Below the pieces are notes generated by a model, which saw only the letters and a list, made by a program, of their open reading frames with translations, searched no databases and had not been told where the DNA came from. A stretch of 64,000 bases of DNA from Vitis vinifera (Eukaryota > Streptophyta > Magnoliopsida > Vitales > Vitaceae): the NCBI RefSeq assembly GCF_030704535.1, contig NC_081818.1, positions 28,531,001 to 28,595,000 on the forward strand. The letters are read 5' to 3'. The translations under genes and the position numbers were made by a program. Position 1 is the first letter of the stretch. The number at the start of each line of letters is the position of its first letter. Of this stretch, positions 10,855 to 21,447 are shown piece after piece.

Positions 10855-12255
10855 TCAAGGCTGAGGAGGTGGTGGTGGAAACACAGAACGGAGGTAAGCC
10901 ATCATCTCCTCGTGCTGACTCTCCTGGCGGCTCTCAAAACGCTCCTGGCGGCTCTCAAGAAGCTCAATCCTCTGTGCAAGCTGCTCAAACTGAGAGGTGA
11001 AGCCGGCCTGATACTGATCGATGCGATCCTCCACGGAATAAAAGCGAGTATCATGAACAACAGCTAACTCCTCCATACGAGTCCCGAGAGAGCTAATCTG
11101 TGCCGACAAATCCATCCACGGTGGATGCTCAGGAGCATGAGGAGCCTGAGATGGTGGCTCGGTAAATGATGGCTCAGTCATCATAGGCTCTGAGAAGGTA
11201 GCCTCAACATGAATGCCCCCTGACTGATGTGGAGCCGGAATGTCAAGCTCTGGCCCGCTCTGCTCAAGGTCCCTCTGAGGATCCAACCCATCCTCCATCT
11301 CTCTAATCTCGTCCTCCTCCTCTACTCCGGGGTGTAGCTGATCATGTCCCCGGGCCTGTCGCTCGGCTTTCCTAACCCAGGAGCCGTCGGGGGCCTTCTC
11401 AAGCTTCATGCGCCCCAGAGAATGCTCATCATAAGTGTCATAGATGCTAGGTGCCTCAAACTCTGTCTCTCTACTCAAGTCTACCCCAGCATCCTTGAAG
11501 ACACGAGTGAGGAAGCGGCCGTAGGGAAACACTCGTGTGGTGCTCTCACAACAGGACATCATATGCCGCATCATCACATATCCTACATGTATCCGCCTCC
11601 CGGTGAGAAGTGAGTCGACAAGAAAAGCCTCATAGTAGGAGACCTCGTCCCGATGTCCACCCCGTGGTAATAGGATGGAGCAGATCATATGATGAAGGAC
11701 TCTGCTAGGCACGGTCAGGCTATGTGCTGAAGGTTTGCCCATCCCATGGGCATCTGCAAGTCCGCACAGCCTCTGAATGGCCTCTCTAGGCTCGAACCCG
11801 GGGATAGTAGGCCATGCCTTGGCCTCATATACTCGAAGACCAACGGGAGGAACGTCAAGGATGCGACAAATGCTCTCCGGACTCAGCTCAATCTCAACTC
11901 CTCGGACAGTAGTCCTAATCGGCCCTCCAAGTCCATAGGTCATCCTGGAGTAGAATGCACGCACTAAGGTCGGAAAGATAGGCTCATAGACCGTCACAAC
12001 TGGCAGCCATCCCATCCTGGTGAAGAGTCCCTCAAACCCGAGACTCTGAAGTTGGAAGAAATTGATGTTTCTCCCTGGAACCACCTTTCTCTTGGCGAAA
12101 TGCGTCTTGTACCTCTGATAATCCTCAACTGAGTCGAAGAGGGCGGTGTCATACCTCGCCTTTCGGCGAGCCTCAGTCTGCTCGGGTTGCTGAGAGGGCT
12201 CAGCAGGGCGCTTGCCCTGACCTCTGGAAGTACCCGTCTCCTTTCGAGGAGCCAT
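10855..12255 (-). CDS. ORF3 of element B, resembling putative plant transposon protein domain (PF20167-like)
   Basis: A 466-residue intact reading frame downstream of pol and in the same sense, the place where SIRE elements carry an env-like ORF. The ATG at 12255 (MAPRKETGTSRG) is chosen; the upstream in-frame codons have no ATG. Residues about 45-270 (RNINFFQLQSLGFEGLFTRM, TTVRGVEIELSPESICRILD, MICSILLPRGG, YYEAFLVDSLLTGRRIHVGY) resemble the uncharacterised 'putative plant transposon protein' domain found in many plant repeat-derived proteins (recall). Then comes an acidic, Pro-rich linker, and a Gln/Glu-rich, probably coiled-coil C-terminus (about 385-455) ending in six prolines. No signal peptide or membrane segment is evident, so an envelope role is not supported. 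It is separated from pol by 600 bases holding CGACCGG motifs. The function is unknown. Confidence 0.75.
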   Translation of the reverse strand: MAPRKETGTSRGQGKRPAEPSQQPEQTEARRKARYDTALFDSVEDYQRYKTHFAKRKVVPGRNINFFQLQSLGFEGLFTRMGWLPVVTVYEPIFPTLVRAFYSRMTYGLGGPIRTTVRGVEIELSPESICRILDVPPVGLRVYEAKAWPTIPGFEPREAIQRLCGLADAHGMGKPSAHSLTVPSRVLHHMICSILLPRGGHRDEVSYYEAFLVDSLLTGRRIHVGYVMMRHMMSCCESTTRVFPYGRFLTRVFKDAGVDLSRETEFEAPSIYDTYDEHSLGRMKLEKAPDGSWVRKAERQARGHDQLHPGVEEEDEIREMEDGLDPQRDLEQSGPELDIPAPHQSGGIHVEATFSEPMMTEPSFTEPPSQAPHAPEHPPWMDLSAQISSLGTRMEELAVVHDTRFYSVEDRIDQYQAGFTSQFEQLAQRIELLESRQERFESRQESQHEEMMAYLRSVFPPPPPQP

Positions 12256-12855
12256 CCAAAATCCAAAAATCGAGATATGTATTGAAGCGAGTAGGCAGAG
12301 AGAGAAGACTAACCCCAAGAAGCCCTCGGCGCGCGGGAAAGTAGAAGAAATCAGAAGATGGCGCGCAAACAGAGAGAACCCGTCAAGATCCGAAGTCCAA
12401 ATCCGTCCAGAGATGAAACCCTAGCCTCAAATCTCGTCAAAGAACACTCCAAAACCTGAAATCGGTCCAAGGAATAGCCCAAACTGATCTCTGAAGGCGG
12501 GAAGATGAAGGGTCTTCGAGGAATGCCAGAGAACAGTGAAAAAAAAACTGACGCGCGGGGGCCTTTTAAACTCCCAGCCCCGACGAACCGGTCGACCGGT
12601 TCCTCAACCGGTCGACCGCCTGGTCAACGGTCAACGGTTTCATTTTTCAATTTTTTTTGCATATTCTTGTCTCGTGATCCTCCCCCTGCTCTTTTCAGTT
12701 GAAATCCCCAATTTTTGATGTCCAATGCCACGGGAATTTTGATTTTTGGTCAAAAATTGACCTATTTTCTAAGGGATTGCTATATGATGCGTATGAGATG
12801 AAATTTATGCAATCATAATGCATTTCCAACAAGAATTCATTATACAAACATCAGA

Positions 12856-15800
12856 TCAAAGAGAAATAACCCCTAGTTGTCTTCTAATATCGGAAAATTG
12901 TTCTTCACTTAGAGGTTTTGTAAAAATATCGGCAAGTTGATCTTTTGTGCTTACAAATTCAAGTGTGATGTCACCCTTTTGTGCATGATCTCTAAGAAAA
13001 TGATGTCTAATTTCTATATGCTTGGTCCTAGAGTGTTGCACGGGATTTTTTGAAATATTTATGGTACTAGTGTTATCACATTTGATAGGAACATGCTCAA
13101 AAGATAAGTTAAAATCACTAAGTGTTTGTTTCATCCAAAGGATTTGAGCACAACACAAACCGGCTGCTATGTATTTGGCTTCCGCCGTTGACAAGGCTAC
13201 CGAATTTTGTTTTTTACTATGCCATGAGACAAGTGAGTGTCCTAAGAAATGACAAGTGCCACTAGTGCTCTTTCTTTCAACTCTACAACCGGCAAAATCG
13301 GCATCCGAGAATCCAATCAATTCAAAATTATCACCCTTAGGATACCACAAACCAATATTCATTGTCCCTTTCAAATATCTAAGAATTCTTTTAACGGCAC
13401 TTAAGTGAGATTCTTTAGGACAAGATTGAAATCTAGCACACAAGCATACACTATACATGATATCGGGTCTACTAGCGGTCAAATAAAGCAAGGATCCTAT
13501 CATGCCTCTATACATAGTTGAGTCAATAGATTTACCTTTTTCATCCATGTCAAGCTTGATGGATGAGCTCATTGGAGTTTTCATCACCTTGGCTTCTTCC
13601 ATGTTGAACCTCTTGAGAAGATCCTTTATATACTTTGCTTGATTGATGAAGGTTCCTTCCTTTAGTTGCTTGATTTGAAGTCCAAGGAAGTAATTGAGTT
13701 CCCCCATCATGCTCATTTCAAACTCACTATGCATACACTTAGAGAAATCTTCACAAAGAGAGTCATTAGTAGCCCCAAAAATAATATCATCAACATATAT
13801 TTGAACTAAAAGCATATCCTTTTCTTTGGTTTTAATGAAAAGAGTTGTGTCGATTTTTCCCATTTTAAAACCCTTTTTCAAGAGAAATTTACTTAGTCTT
13901 TCATACCAAGCTCTAGGTGCTTGTTTCAAACCATAAAGTGCCTTTTTAAGTTTAAAAACATGGTTTGGAAAGTTGAAGCTTTTAAAACCGGGTGGTTGTT
14001 CAACATATACTTCCTCATTTATGAAGCCATTTAGAAAAGCACTTTTCACATCCATTTGATATAGAATAAAGTCTTTGAAACATGCAAAAGCAAGCAACAT
14101 TCTAATTGCTTCCAATCTAGCTACGGGGGCAAAAGTCTCTTCATAGTCTATTCCTTCTTCTTGATTATATCCTTGGGCCACCAATCTTGCCTTATTTCTT
14201 ACTATGATGCCATTTTCATCCATTTTGTTTCTAAAGACCCATTTAGTTCCAATAACACTTTGATTTGAAGGTCTTGGTACTAGTTCCCATATTTCACTTC
14301 TTTCAAATTGATTTAATTCTTCTTGCATAGCAATCATCCAATTTTCATCAACTATAGCATCTTTTATATTTTTAGGTTCAATTTGAGAGATGAATGCAAG
14401 ATTATTACAAATATTTCTAAGGGATGATCTAGTTCTTACCCCACTTGATGGATTACCAATGATTTGATCTTGTGGATGGTTGATGACAAACTTCCAATCT
14501 TTTGGGAGGTCTTGGCTTGATTCTCCTTGCACTTGTTGAGGAGGAGGTAGTGCCAAAGGTGAATCTTCTTTCTTGGGATTCTCTCCACTTTCTTCTTGTT
14601 GTCTTTTGTCCTCGATTTGCAATTTTCCCATGGAGGTCTCCAATCCTAAATCATCATCAACACTTTCTCTTTCTTGAAGAGAATTGTTAGATTCATCAAA
14701 AATGACATGGATGGACTCTTCTACAACCATGGTTCTTTTGTTGAAAACTCTAAAAGCTTTACTTGAAGTTGAGTAGCCAAGAAAAATTCCAACATCGGAT
14801 TTTGCATCAAATTTTCCAAGATTATCTTTGGTGTTTAATATAAAACATTTGCACCCAAAGACTTTGAAATAGCTAATGTTGGGTTTCTTGTTTTTCCAAA
14901 GCTCATAGGGAGTTTTCTTAAGAATAGGCCTCAACAATATTCTATTTAAAACATAGCAAGAAGTGTTTACCGCTTCGGCCCAAAAATACTTTGGAAAATT
15001 GTTTTCATTTAGCATGGTTCTAGCCATTTCTTGAAGAGTTCTATTTTTCCTTTCAACTACCCCATTTTGTTGAGGAGTTCTAGGAGCCGAAAAATTGTGA
15101 TTGATACCATGCTTATTGCAATATTCCTCAAAGTCAAAATTCTCAAATTCTCTCCCATGATCACTTCTAATGCAAGTGATTGAAAAGCCTTTTTCATTTT
15201 GAACCTTGTTACAAAATTTTGAAAACTCATAAAAAGCTTCACTCTTTTGACTTAGAAACAAGACCCATGTGTATCTAGAGAAATCATCCACAATGACATA
15301 AGCATAAGATTTTCCTCCTAGACTAGGTGTCCTAGAAGGACCAAATAAATCCATGTGTAGCAATTCAAGAGGTCTAGATGTTGAGATGAAATTTTTGTTT
15401 TTAAAAGAGTTTTTGATTTGCTTTCCCATTTGACAAGCTTCACAAATTTTGTCTTTTTGAAAATTAATTTTGGGAAGGCCTCTAACGAGTTCATCTTTGT
15501 TGAGTTGGGAAATGAGGTCCATGTTAGCATGTCCCAACCTCCTATGCCACAACCAACTTTGATCATGCATGCTTGAAAAACATCTATCATGGCCATCATA
15601 TTTTGAAATATTTATAGCATATACATTTTCACATCTATGGCCCATGAAGATGGTTCTGTCATTTTGAATATCCTTGATGATACAATGAGATGCTTCAAAA
15701 ATTACTTTAAAACCTTTGTCACAAAGTTGACTAATGCTCAAAAGATTGTGTTTTAAACCATCTACTAATAAAACACTTTCAATAAGTGAGGATGTACCAT

Positions 15801-15957
15801 TACCTATGTTACCTTGACCAATGATTCTTCCTTTTGCATTGTCTCCAAAGGTGACATATCCTCCTTTTCTCTTTGTAAGGAAGGCAAACTTGGATTCATC
15901 TCCGGTCATGTGTCTTGAGCACCCACTATCCAAGAACCACTTATCTTCCTTTGAGCC
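12856..15957 (-). CDS. Copia Pol polyprotein of element B (PR-INT-RT-RNase H)
   Basis: An open frame of about 1033 codons from just after a TAG (15958-15960) to 12856. Domains in order: aspartic protease with [10 protein letters not shown] at the start; GAG-pre-integrase ([23 protein letters not shown]); integrase core ([40 protein letters not shown]); reverse transcriptase ([25 protein letters not shown], active site [10 protein letters not shown]); RNase H ([35 protein letters not shown]). All catalytic motifs are present. There is no ATG of its own at the protease. It lies in a different frame from gag with a TAG at the join, so expression needs frameshifting plus readthrough or splicing, or this copy is mutated there. 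Confidence 0.93.
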   Translation of the reverse strand, partial: GSKEDKWFLDSGCSRHMTGDESKFAFLTKRKGGYVTFGDNAKGRIIGQGNIGNGTSSLIESVLLVDGLKHNLLSISQLCDKGFKVIFEASHCIIKDIQNDRTIFMGHRCENVYAINISKYDGHDRCFSSMHDQSWLWHRRLGHANMDLISQLNKDELVRGLPKINFQKDKICEACQMGKQIKNSFKNKNFISTSRPLELLHMDLFGPSRTPSLGGKSYAYVIVDDFSRYTWVLFLSQKSEAFYEFSKFCNKVQNEKGFSITCIRSDHGREFENFDFEEYCNKHGINHNFSAPRTPQQNGVVERKNRTLQEMARTMLNENNFPKYFWAEAVNTSCYVLNRILLRPILKKTPYELWKNKKPNISYFKVFGCKCFILNTKDNLGKFDAKSDVGIFLGYSTSSKAFRVFNKRTMVVEESIHVIFDESNNSLQERESVDDDLGLETSMGKLQIEDKRQQEESGENPKKEDSPLALPPPQQVQGESSQDLPKDWKFVINHPQDQIIGNPSSGVRTRSSLRNICNNLAFISQIEPKNIKDAIVDENWMIAMQEELNQFERSEIWELVPRPSNQSVIGTKWVFRNKMDENGIIVRNKARLVAQGYNQEEGIDYEETFAPVARLEAIRMLLAFACFKDFILYQMDVKSAFLNGFINEEVYVEQPPGFKSFNFPNHVFKLKKALYGLKQAPRAWYERLSKFLLKKGFKMGKIDTTLFIKTKEKDMLLVQIYVDDIIFGATNDSLCEDFSKCMHSEFEMSMMGELNYFLGLQIKQLKEGTFINQAKYIKDLLKRFNMEEAKVMKTPMSSSIKLDMDEKGKSIDSTMYRGMIGSLLYLTASRPDIMYSVCLCARFQSCPKESHLSAVKRILRYLKGTMNIGLWYPKGDNFELIGFSDADFAGCRVERKSTSGTCHFLGHSLVSWHSKKQNSVALSTAEAKYIAAGLCCAQILWMKQTLSDFNLSFEHVPIKCDNTSTINISKNPVQHSRTKHIEIRHHFLRDHAQKGDITLEFVSTKDQLADIFTKPLSEEQFSDIRRQLGVISL

Positions 15958-15971
15958 CTACAAAATAGAAT

Positions 15972-17636
15972 TCAAGTTGATTTAGGTACCCATGTCTTCT
16001 TGGGTCCTTGAGGGTTAGTGACTTTGGATTTTTCAATCCAAACCTTTTTAACCTTAGCTTTTGAATTCTTTTGAGCACCATTTCTTAAGGGACATGTACT
16101 ACTAATGTGCCCTCCTCTTCCACAAAAGTTACAAATAGTGGAAGGACATTCACTTGAGGATTCTTTTACAAAATAGTTTTTAAAATACTTTTGGTTCTTT
16201 GAAGATTTGAATCCTAGTCCTTGTTTGTCAAAAACACATTTTTGGCTTGCTAAGATCATTTCAAAGGACTTTTGTCCACAAGAGAAAATTGAAAGAGAGG
16301 AGGTCAACCATTCATTTTTCTTTTTCAAAATTTCATTTTCATTTCTTAAAATCTCATTCTCTTTTTCAAGATGAGTTTTTGAGATTTCATCAATTGAAAA
16401 CTTTTCTTTCACTTCCTCAAGTTCTTTTTCAAGTTCTTGAATTCTCTTTTTAAGAGAATTATTTTTCAAACTAAGTTTTTCAAAATCCTCATATAGTTCT
16501 TCAAAAATAACATGCATATCTTCATCACTAGAGTTAGAGTTTACCTCATCAAGATCATCTATTGCCATGAAGCACATGTTTGCCACTTCTTTTTCCTTTT
16601 CTTCCTCGGAAGATTCTTCACTCTCACTCCAAGTGGCCATCATTGCCTTCTTCATTCTTCTTTTGGCTTCAATTTTGTAGAGAGGACAATCATATTTAAT
16701 GTGTCCCGGCTTTTTGCATTTGAAGCATATCAAATCTCCTTTCTCTTCCCATTTATCTTTGTCACCATGTGATGAGGATTCCCTTCTTGAATTTCTTTTA
16801 GAGGTAAACTTTTTCCCTCTAAACCTTTCACCTCTCATGTACTTGTTTAGCTTTCTTGTGATGAGAGCTAAATCATCATCTTCTTCACTTGGTTTTTCTT
16901 CTTCAACATCTTCTTCTTCCTTGGTTGTAGCCTTGAGAGCTATGCTTTTCTTCTTCTTGTCTTCACTCTCTTGTAGTTGCTTTGTCAAACTAATTTCATA
17001 GGTCATCAATGACCCTAAGAGTTCTTCCATAGGTAGCTTGGTCAAGTCTTTAGCTTCTTGAATAGCTGTGACCTTTGTATGCCACTTTGAGGGTAGAGAC
17101 CTCAATATCTTCATCACCTTTTCGGATTCATTTATGACCCTTCCTAATGCTTCAAGGCCATTGACAATTTCAGTGAACCTAGTGATCATCTCAACAATAG
17201 TTTCAGTTTCTTTCATGGAAAACAATTCATAGTTATGGACAAGTATATTAATTTTTGACTCTTTCACTTGATTTGTTCCTTCATGAGTTATTTCAAGCAA
17301 TCTCCAAATTTCCTTAGCAGATTTACATTGGCATATTCTATTGTATTCATTCCTATCCATAGCACATTGCAAAGTAAAGACGGCTTTAGCATTTAATTGA
17401 AAATTTCTTCTATCAAGCTCATTCCATTCTTTCTTGGGTTTTGGAACCAAAACTCCATCAACTAATTTAGTGGGAAAAGTTGGGCCATCTTCAATGACAT
17501 CCCATACATCTAAATCAGTTGATTGTAAGAACCAAGTCATTCTAGCTTTCCAATAGGGATAGTCGGTTCCCGTAAAGAATGGAGCTCTATGTTTTGAAAA
17601 ATTTTCAGTTTGAGATGAGCTTGATGGAATAGCCAT
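15972..17636 (-). CDS. Copia Gag of element B
   Basis: Intact 554-residue capsid/nucleocapsid protein. The ATG at 17636 (MAIPSSSSQTENFSKH) lies about 40 bases after the primer site. It has an N-terminal DUF4219/UBN2-type gag domain (PFFTGTDYPYWKARM, AKEIWRLLEITHEG, FTEIVNGLEALG). A first CCHC knuckle, CFKCKKPGHIKYDC, is near residue 307. A long acidic Glu-rich coiled-coil segment covers about 370-450. A second knuckle, CNFCGRGGHISSTC, is near 513. Two knuckles with a coiled coil between fit SIRE-type gag. It ends WVPKST followed by TGA. Restoring one base would bring the frame into LNSIL just before pol, so the gag-pol join looks frameshifted. Confidence 0.93.
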   Translation of the reverse strand: MAIPSSSSQTENFSKHRAPFFTGTDYPYWKARMTWFLQSTDLDVWDVIEDGPTFPTKLVDGVLVPKPKKEWNELDRRNFQLNAKAVFTLQCAMDRNEYNRICQCKSAKEIWRLLEITHEGTNQVKESKINILVHNYELFSMKETETIVEMITRFTEIVNGLEALGRVINESEKVMKILRSLPSKWHTKVTAIQEAKDLTKLPMEELLGSLMTYEISLTKQLQESEDKKKKSIALKATTKEEEDVEEEKPSEEDDDLALITRKLNKYMRGERFRGKKFTSKRNSRRESSSHGDKDKWEEKGDLICFKCKKPGHIKYDCPLYKIEAKRRMKKAMMATWSESEESSEEEKEKEVANMCFMAIDDLDEVNSNSSDEDMHVIFEELYEDFEKLSLKNNSLKKRIQELEKELEEVKEKFSIDEISKTHLEKENEILRNENEILKKKNEWLTSSLSIFSCGQKSFEMILASQKCVFDKQGLGFKSSKNQKYFKNYFVKESSSECPSTICNFCGRGGHISSTCPLRNGAQKNSKAKVKKVWIEKSKVTNPQGPKKTWVPKST

Positions 17637-17674
17637 TTTCCTCTTAGACGATTAAGTCTTAAGCAAGAGGTCTA

Positions 17675-17686
17675 GCTCTGATACCA
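17675..17686 (-). other. Primer binding site of element B
   Basis: On the minus strand it reads TGGTATCAGAGC, the initiator Met-tRNA complement, two bases inside the 5' LTR end (TTTTATCA). Confidence 0.9.
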
Positions 17687-17688
17687 AT

Positions 17689-18915
17689 TGATAAAACAAA
17701 GGCTATGAATAATTAAGGAAAATACCCAAAAGGGGGGGTGAATTGGGTTTTTCAAAATCTTTTTCCACACAACAATATATGCACAAAATAAATAAAGGAA
17801 AGAGATAAAGGTAGAGAATTCAAACTCAGATTTATAGTGGTTCGGCACTCCCTTGCCTACGTCCACTCTCCTCAATCTCCTAACCGAGTGAGGGTTCCAC
17901 TAGCTTGAAGCTACAATCAAGCTTTCAATCGTCTTACACTTGGATTCCGGCTCCAATGGGCTCTTACACAATCTCTTCAAGATTTGAACCACTTGAAGGC
18001 TTTCACACTCAGTTTACACAAGGATGAAACTCTCAACCTAGCTTAAGGAAGGCTCAAGTACAAGAGAAAGCTAGGATGAATTGCAAGAGTGCACTAAGAA
18101 TATGCAATTGATGGTTTAATGCACTAAGAAAGAAGATGTGAGCTTTTTTTTGATCAAGAACAGGTAGGTAAGCTTTTAATGCAATTGTTCTCTTGGTCAT
18201 AAATGAATAGGAGCTCTCAATTTATAGGTTTCTAAGCTCGGGAGACAAAAACAGCAGAAAGTAGCCTCGACCGGACGAGCAAAGGGTCGACCAGATCACT
18301 AGCCGTTGGAGCATTTAATGCATAGCAGGTTACCGTTGCCTCGACCGGACCTCGACCGGACTTCGACCGGACCTCGACCGGACAAAGGGTGAGGCTCGAC
18401 CGGGAAGAGGAAGCTACTGGGAGAGAGAGAAAGTTTTTGTGTCTCCCTCGACCGGACCTCGGCCGGACAAGGAAAACCGGTCGACCGGTTCCCCAACCGG
18501 TTGAGCCGGTTGGCCATAGCCTCGACCGGATGAGCCTTTTGGCCCTGAAAACCTATCCTTTTTGATTTCTTTCTTTTCCAATACTTAGGCAAGGTCTTTA
18601 GTAGAGTTAATATGTCAATTTTGAGTTAATTTGCCTAAGGTATATTTGATAAAACTCGGGTTTTAAAGAAAATCAAGTTTTAAAGAATAAACCGAGTTTT
18701 CTAAGATGCATGAAAATGTATGAACATCCTAAGTGCACTCATGCTATCATCTTACATTCATTTCCTATGATCACAAGTCTTCCAAATGGTCTTTATCCCG
18801 TATTCGTTTGGTCCTTGAGATTATACCTGAGATTCTTAACAATTTAAAGCAATTAGTCACTTAACCACGGTTTGTTATCATCAAAACCTGATTAGGAGAA
18901 CCCTTGGGCTAACAG
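17689..18915 (-). repeat. 5' LTR of element B, complete
   Basis: 1227 bases. In element sense it begins TGTTAGCC at 18915 and ends TTTTATCA at 17689. It includes GTGGTTCGGCACTCCCTTGCC on the plus strand near 17840, a run seen in many plant LTRs, and the CGACCGG cluster at 18263-18534. Confidence 0.92.
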
Positions 18916-20249
18916 AGACCTTTTCACCGGTTTTGTCAAATGACTCCTTTAGAATCATTATGGCACTTATGGCTCATTATGATTTAGAGTTGCATCAAAT
19001 GGATGTTAAAACTGCGTTTCTTAATGATAACATTGATGAGACAATATACATGGTGCAACCGGAGAACTTTGACTCTAATGATTCAAAGCAACTTATATGC
19101 AAATTAAAAAGGTTCATATATAGTTTAAAACATGCATCTCGACAATGGTACCGAAAGTTTGATCAAGTGATTCCTTCATTTGGTTTTAAGGAGAACACCG
19201 TTGATCAATGCATATATCTCAAGTTCAGTAGGAGCAAATTCATTATCTTGATGTTATATGTAGATGATATTCTACTTGCAAGTAGTGATGTGGAACTTTT
19301 GCATGAAACCAAGCAATTTCTATCCAGTAAATTTGACATGAAGGATCTTGGTAATGCATCTTTTGTGTTGAGTATACAGATCTATAAGGATCGTTCAAGA
19401 GGTATACTTGGGCTATCACAAAAGTCCTACATCGATAAGGTGCTAAGTAGGTTTGACATGGGCAATTGTGCATCAGGAGACACACCTGTGGCAAAAGGCG
19501 ATAAATTTAGTTTGCACCAATGTCCGAGAAATAAACTTGAGAGGAATGATATGGAAAGGTTTCCTTATGCCTCGGCAGTAGGAAGTCTCATGTATGCATA
19601 AGTTTGTACGCGTCCAGATATTGCGTACATTATTGAAATGTTGGGCAGATATTCGAGTAACCCAAGTATGGATCACTCGAAAAAGGCAAAATGGGTTATG
19701 CGGTATTTACAGAGAACTAAAGATTATATGCTCACATATCAAAGATCTAGTCATTTAGAGATTGTGGGATATTTGGACTCTGATTTTGCGGGATGTCTTG
19801 ACAGTAGGAGATCTACTTCAGGCTACATCTTCATGTTGGCTGGAGAAGCAGTTTCATGGAAAAGTGTTAAACAAACACTTATTGCTTCTTCCACTATGGA
19901 GGCACAATTCATAGCCTGCTATGAGGCATCAAACCATGAGATATGGCTACGGAATTTTATCACTGAGTTGCGTATTATTGATGGGATTGAGAAACCATTG
20001 AGAATCAATTGTGATAATAAGGCCGTAGAATTGTATTTTAGGAACAACCGAAGTTCGTCAAAGTCCAAACACATTGACATCAAGTTCTTGGTTGTGAAAG
20101 AAAGAGTTCAGAGTCTTCAAGTATCAATCGAACACATAAGTACAAACTCCATGATTGTTGATCTGCTCACTAAGGGTTTGCCACCCAAAGTATTTCATGA
20201 GCATGTCACACATATGGGTATTGTACATATTAATGATATGCTAGTATAG
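18916..20249 (+). pseudogene. RT-RNase H remnant of element A
   Basis: The frame starts directly at the end of B with ETFSPV, then MDVKTAFLNDNIDETIYMVQP, the RT active site YVDDILLASSD, one TAA at 19599-19601 inside GSLMYA*VCTRPDIAYI, and then RNase H (DSDFAGCLDSRRSTSG, EAQFIACYEAS, DLLTKGLPP) to the stop at 20249. The two halves share one frame, so a single nonsense change separates them. The N-terminal RT, integrase and protease are gone. It is visibly more diverged from B's pol than from other Copia lineages such as Tork-like elements (inference). Confidence 0.9.
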
Positions 20250-20703
20250 TGGGAGTTTGTATTTGGGTTTTGTGTTTGTTTTCTTGATGTATTGTTATGT
20301 TTGTGTTATCTGTACAAACTTTAGTTTTAAAGACTATTGTGTTTGAATACTATAAATTGAAATGATGACTTTCAGAAGCAGTTTAACATTAAGTGTTGAA
20401 AATGGAATTTGACTATTTTTAGTCATAAAGTAGGACCAATTGGAAATAGATATATTAAAGATCACATTTTATGTAATTTCTATGCTACACATCCATACTT
20501 AATCCATGTTGCTAATTTTGTTAATGTTATGATCATTGATGGGTTTAGTTATAGTTATGATTAACGAAGGCCGCTTTGATCCCGTGTTAGCATAATTAGT
20601 AGACCGGATTGTTTAAGGATATTTGGATAGGATAGCAAAGATGAGCTTAATAAAGTATTATCATGAACATTATTCGGTAATATATGTGGTCCAAGTGGGA
20701 GAT

Positions 20704-21179
20704 TGTTAAAATAATTATGGATTCACATATATTAATAATTGTTTATGATTAAGCTATCTATATATATTCAATTTATATTTATTAAGTTTGAGTCACCTTG
20801 CGTGTAGAGCCCAAGTCACATGTGTCTTACATGATGGGCCTAAGACACATGTGGCCTAACAGCCCAATGGGTATTGTCCCTAAGGCATAGAGGAAGTTAA
20901 TAAAAGGGAAAAGCAAACTGAAATTTGGTGTCTTTTAGTTTTCTTTTCTGAAAATGCAAAAAACGTTCCCTCTCCTGCCTTCCATCACAAGAGAGAAAAC
21001 AGAAATGTGGTTTCCTCCCCTATTGCCTTAGAATAACCATATTTCTTCAAGATCAACAATGGATTCAGGTTTGTCTATATTCTCTAATATAATCAACATG
21101 TTTTCTTTATGATTTAACATGAGATTTCTGGTTTTGGGTTGATAAAATATTTAGTAATCTTTAAAACTGTTCTACAACA
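20704..21179 (+). repeat. 3' LTR of element A
   Basis: 476 bases, starting TGTTAAAATAATTATGG after the purine tract AAGTGGGAGAT (about 20693-20703) and ending CTACAACA. It is followed by the AGTAA target duplication. Confidence 0.9.
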
Positions 21180-21447
21180 AGTAACACCATTGAGTTTTTC
21201 TTTCCCACAGCAAACGTATTCTTCACACCAGGCCCACCACAATAACAGAGGAATGGAAAAAATTATTCAAAGAGCTAAAGGCTTTGATACCATAGAAACT
21301 TTTCTCAATAGAATTTTACAGACCATTCTATTAAACTTCAGGATTAATGAACATCAAACACGCATATGCATACAAGTACATGAATGATCTAAAGCCAATA
21401 CTACGCAATCAGAGAAACATATTCGCAGCCCATGATATCGATTGTGG

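Larger units (their letters stand above)
9407..18915 (-). mobile_element. SIRE/Maximus-type Copia retrotransposon B, nested in A, young
   Basis: A 9.5-kb element on the minus strand: 5' LTR 17689-18915, primer site 17675-17686, gag, pol, a third ORF, purine tract (about 10566-10580), 3' LTR 9407-10565. The LTRs differ at only about six or seven sites over 1.16 kb, so insertion is recent. Gag with two zinc knuckles, the PR-INT-RT-RH order and an ORF after pol fit the SIRE lineage. The terminal ~70 bases of the 3' LTR are missing on the left. The left flank is A's gag and the right flank is A's RT, so a deletion removed A's protease, integrase and RT start together with B's end. No target duplication remains. 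Confidence 0.9.
7264..21179 (+). mobile_element. Copia LTR retrotransposon A, old, split by element B
   Basis: LTRs at 7264-7726 and 20704-21179 start TGTTAAAATAATTATGG and end CTACAACA. The left LTR is followed by the tRNA-iMet primer site, and the right one is preceded by the purine tract AAGTGGGAGAT. The flanks are AGTAT (7259-7263) and AGTAA (21180-21184), a 5-bp target duplication with one change. The two LTRs differ at many positions plus small indels, so this is an old copy. Decayed gag precedes the nested element and RT-RNase H follows it. Protease, integrase and the start of RT are absent from A. It sits about 270 bases downstream of the AAA copy 2 stop codon. Confidence 0.9.

Noticed and set aside
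10855-12318. Longer version of ORF3 with a hydrophobic N-terminus that could look like a signal peptide
   Set aside because: The extra 21 codons start at TTG, not ATG; the first ATG at 12255 gives MAPRKETG without the hydrophobic stretch.
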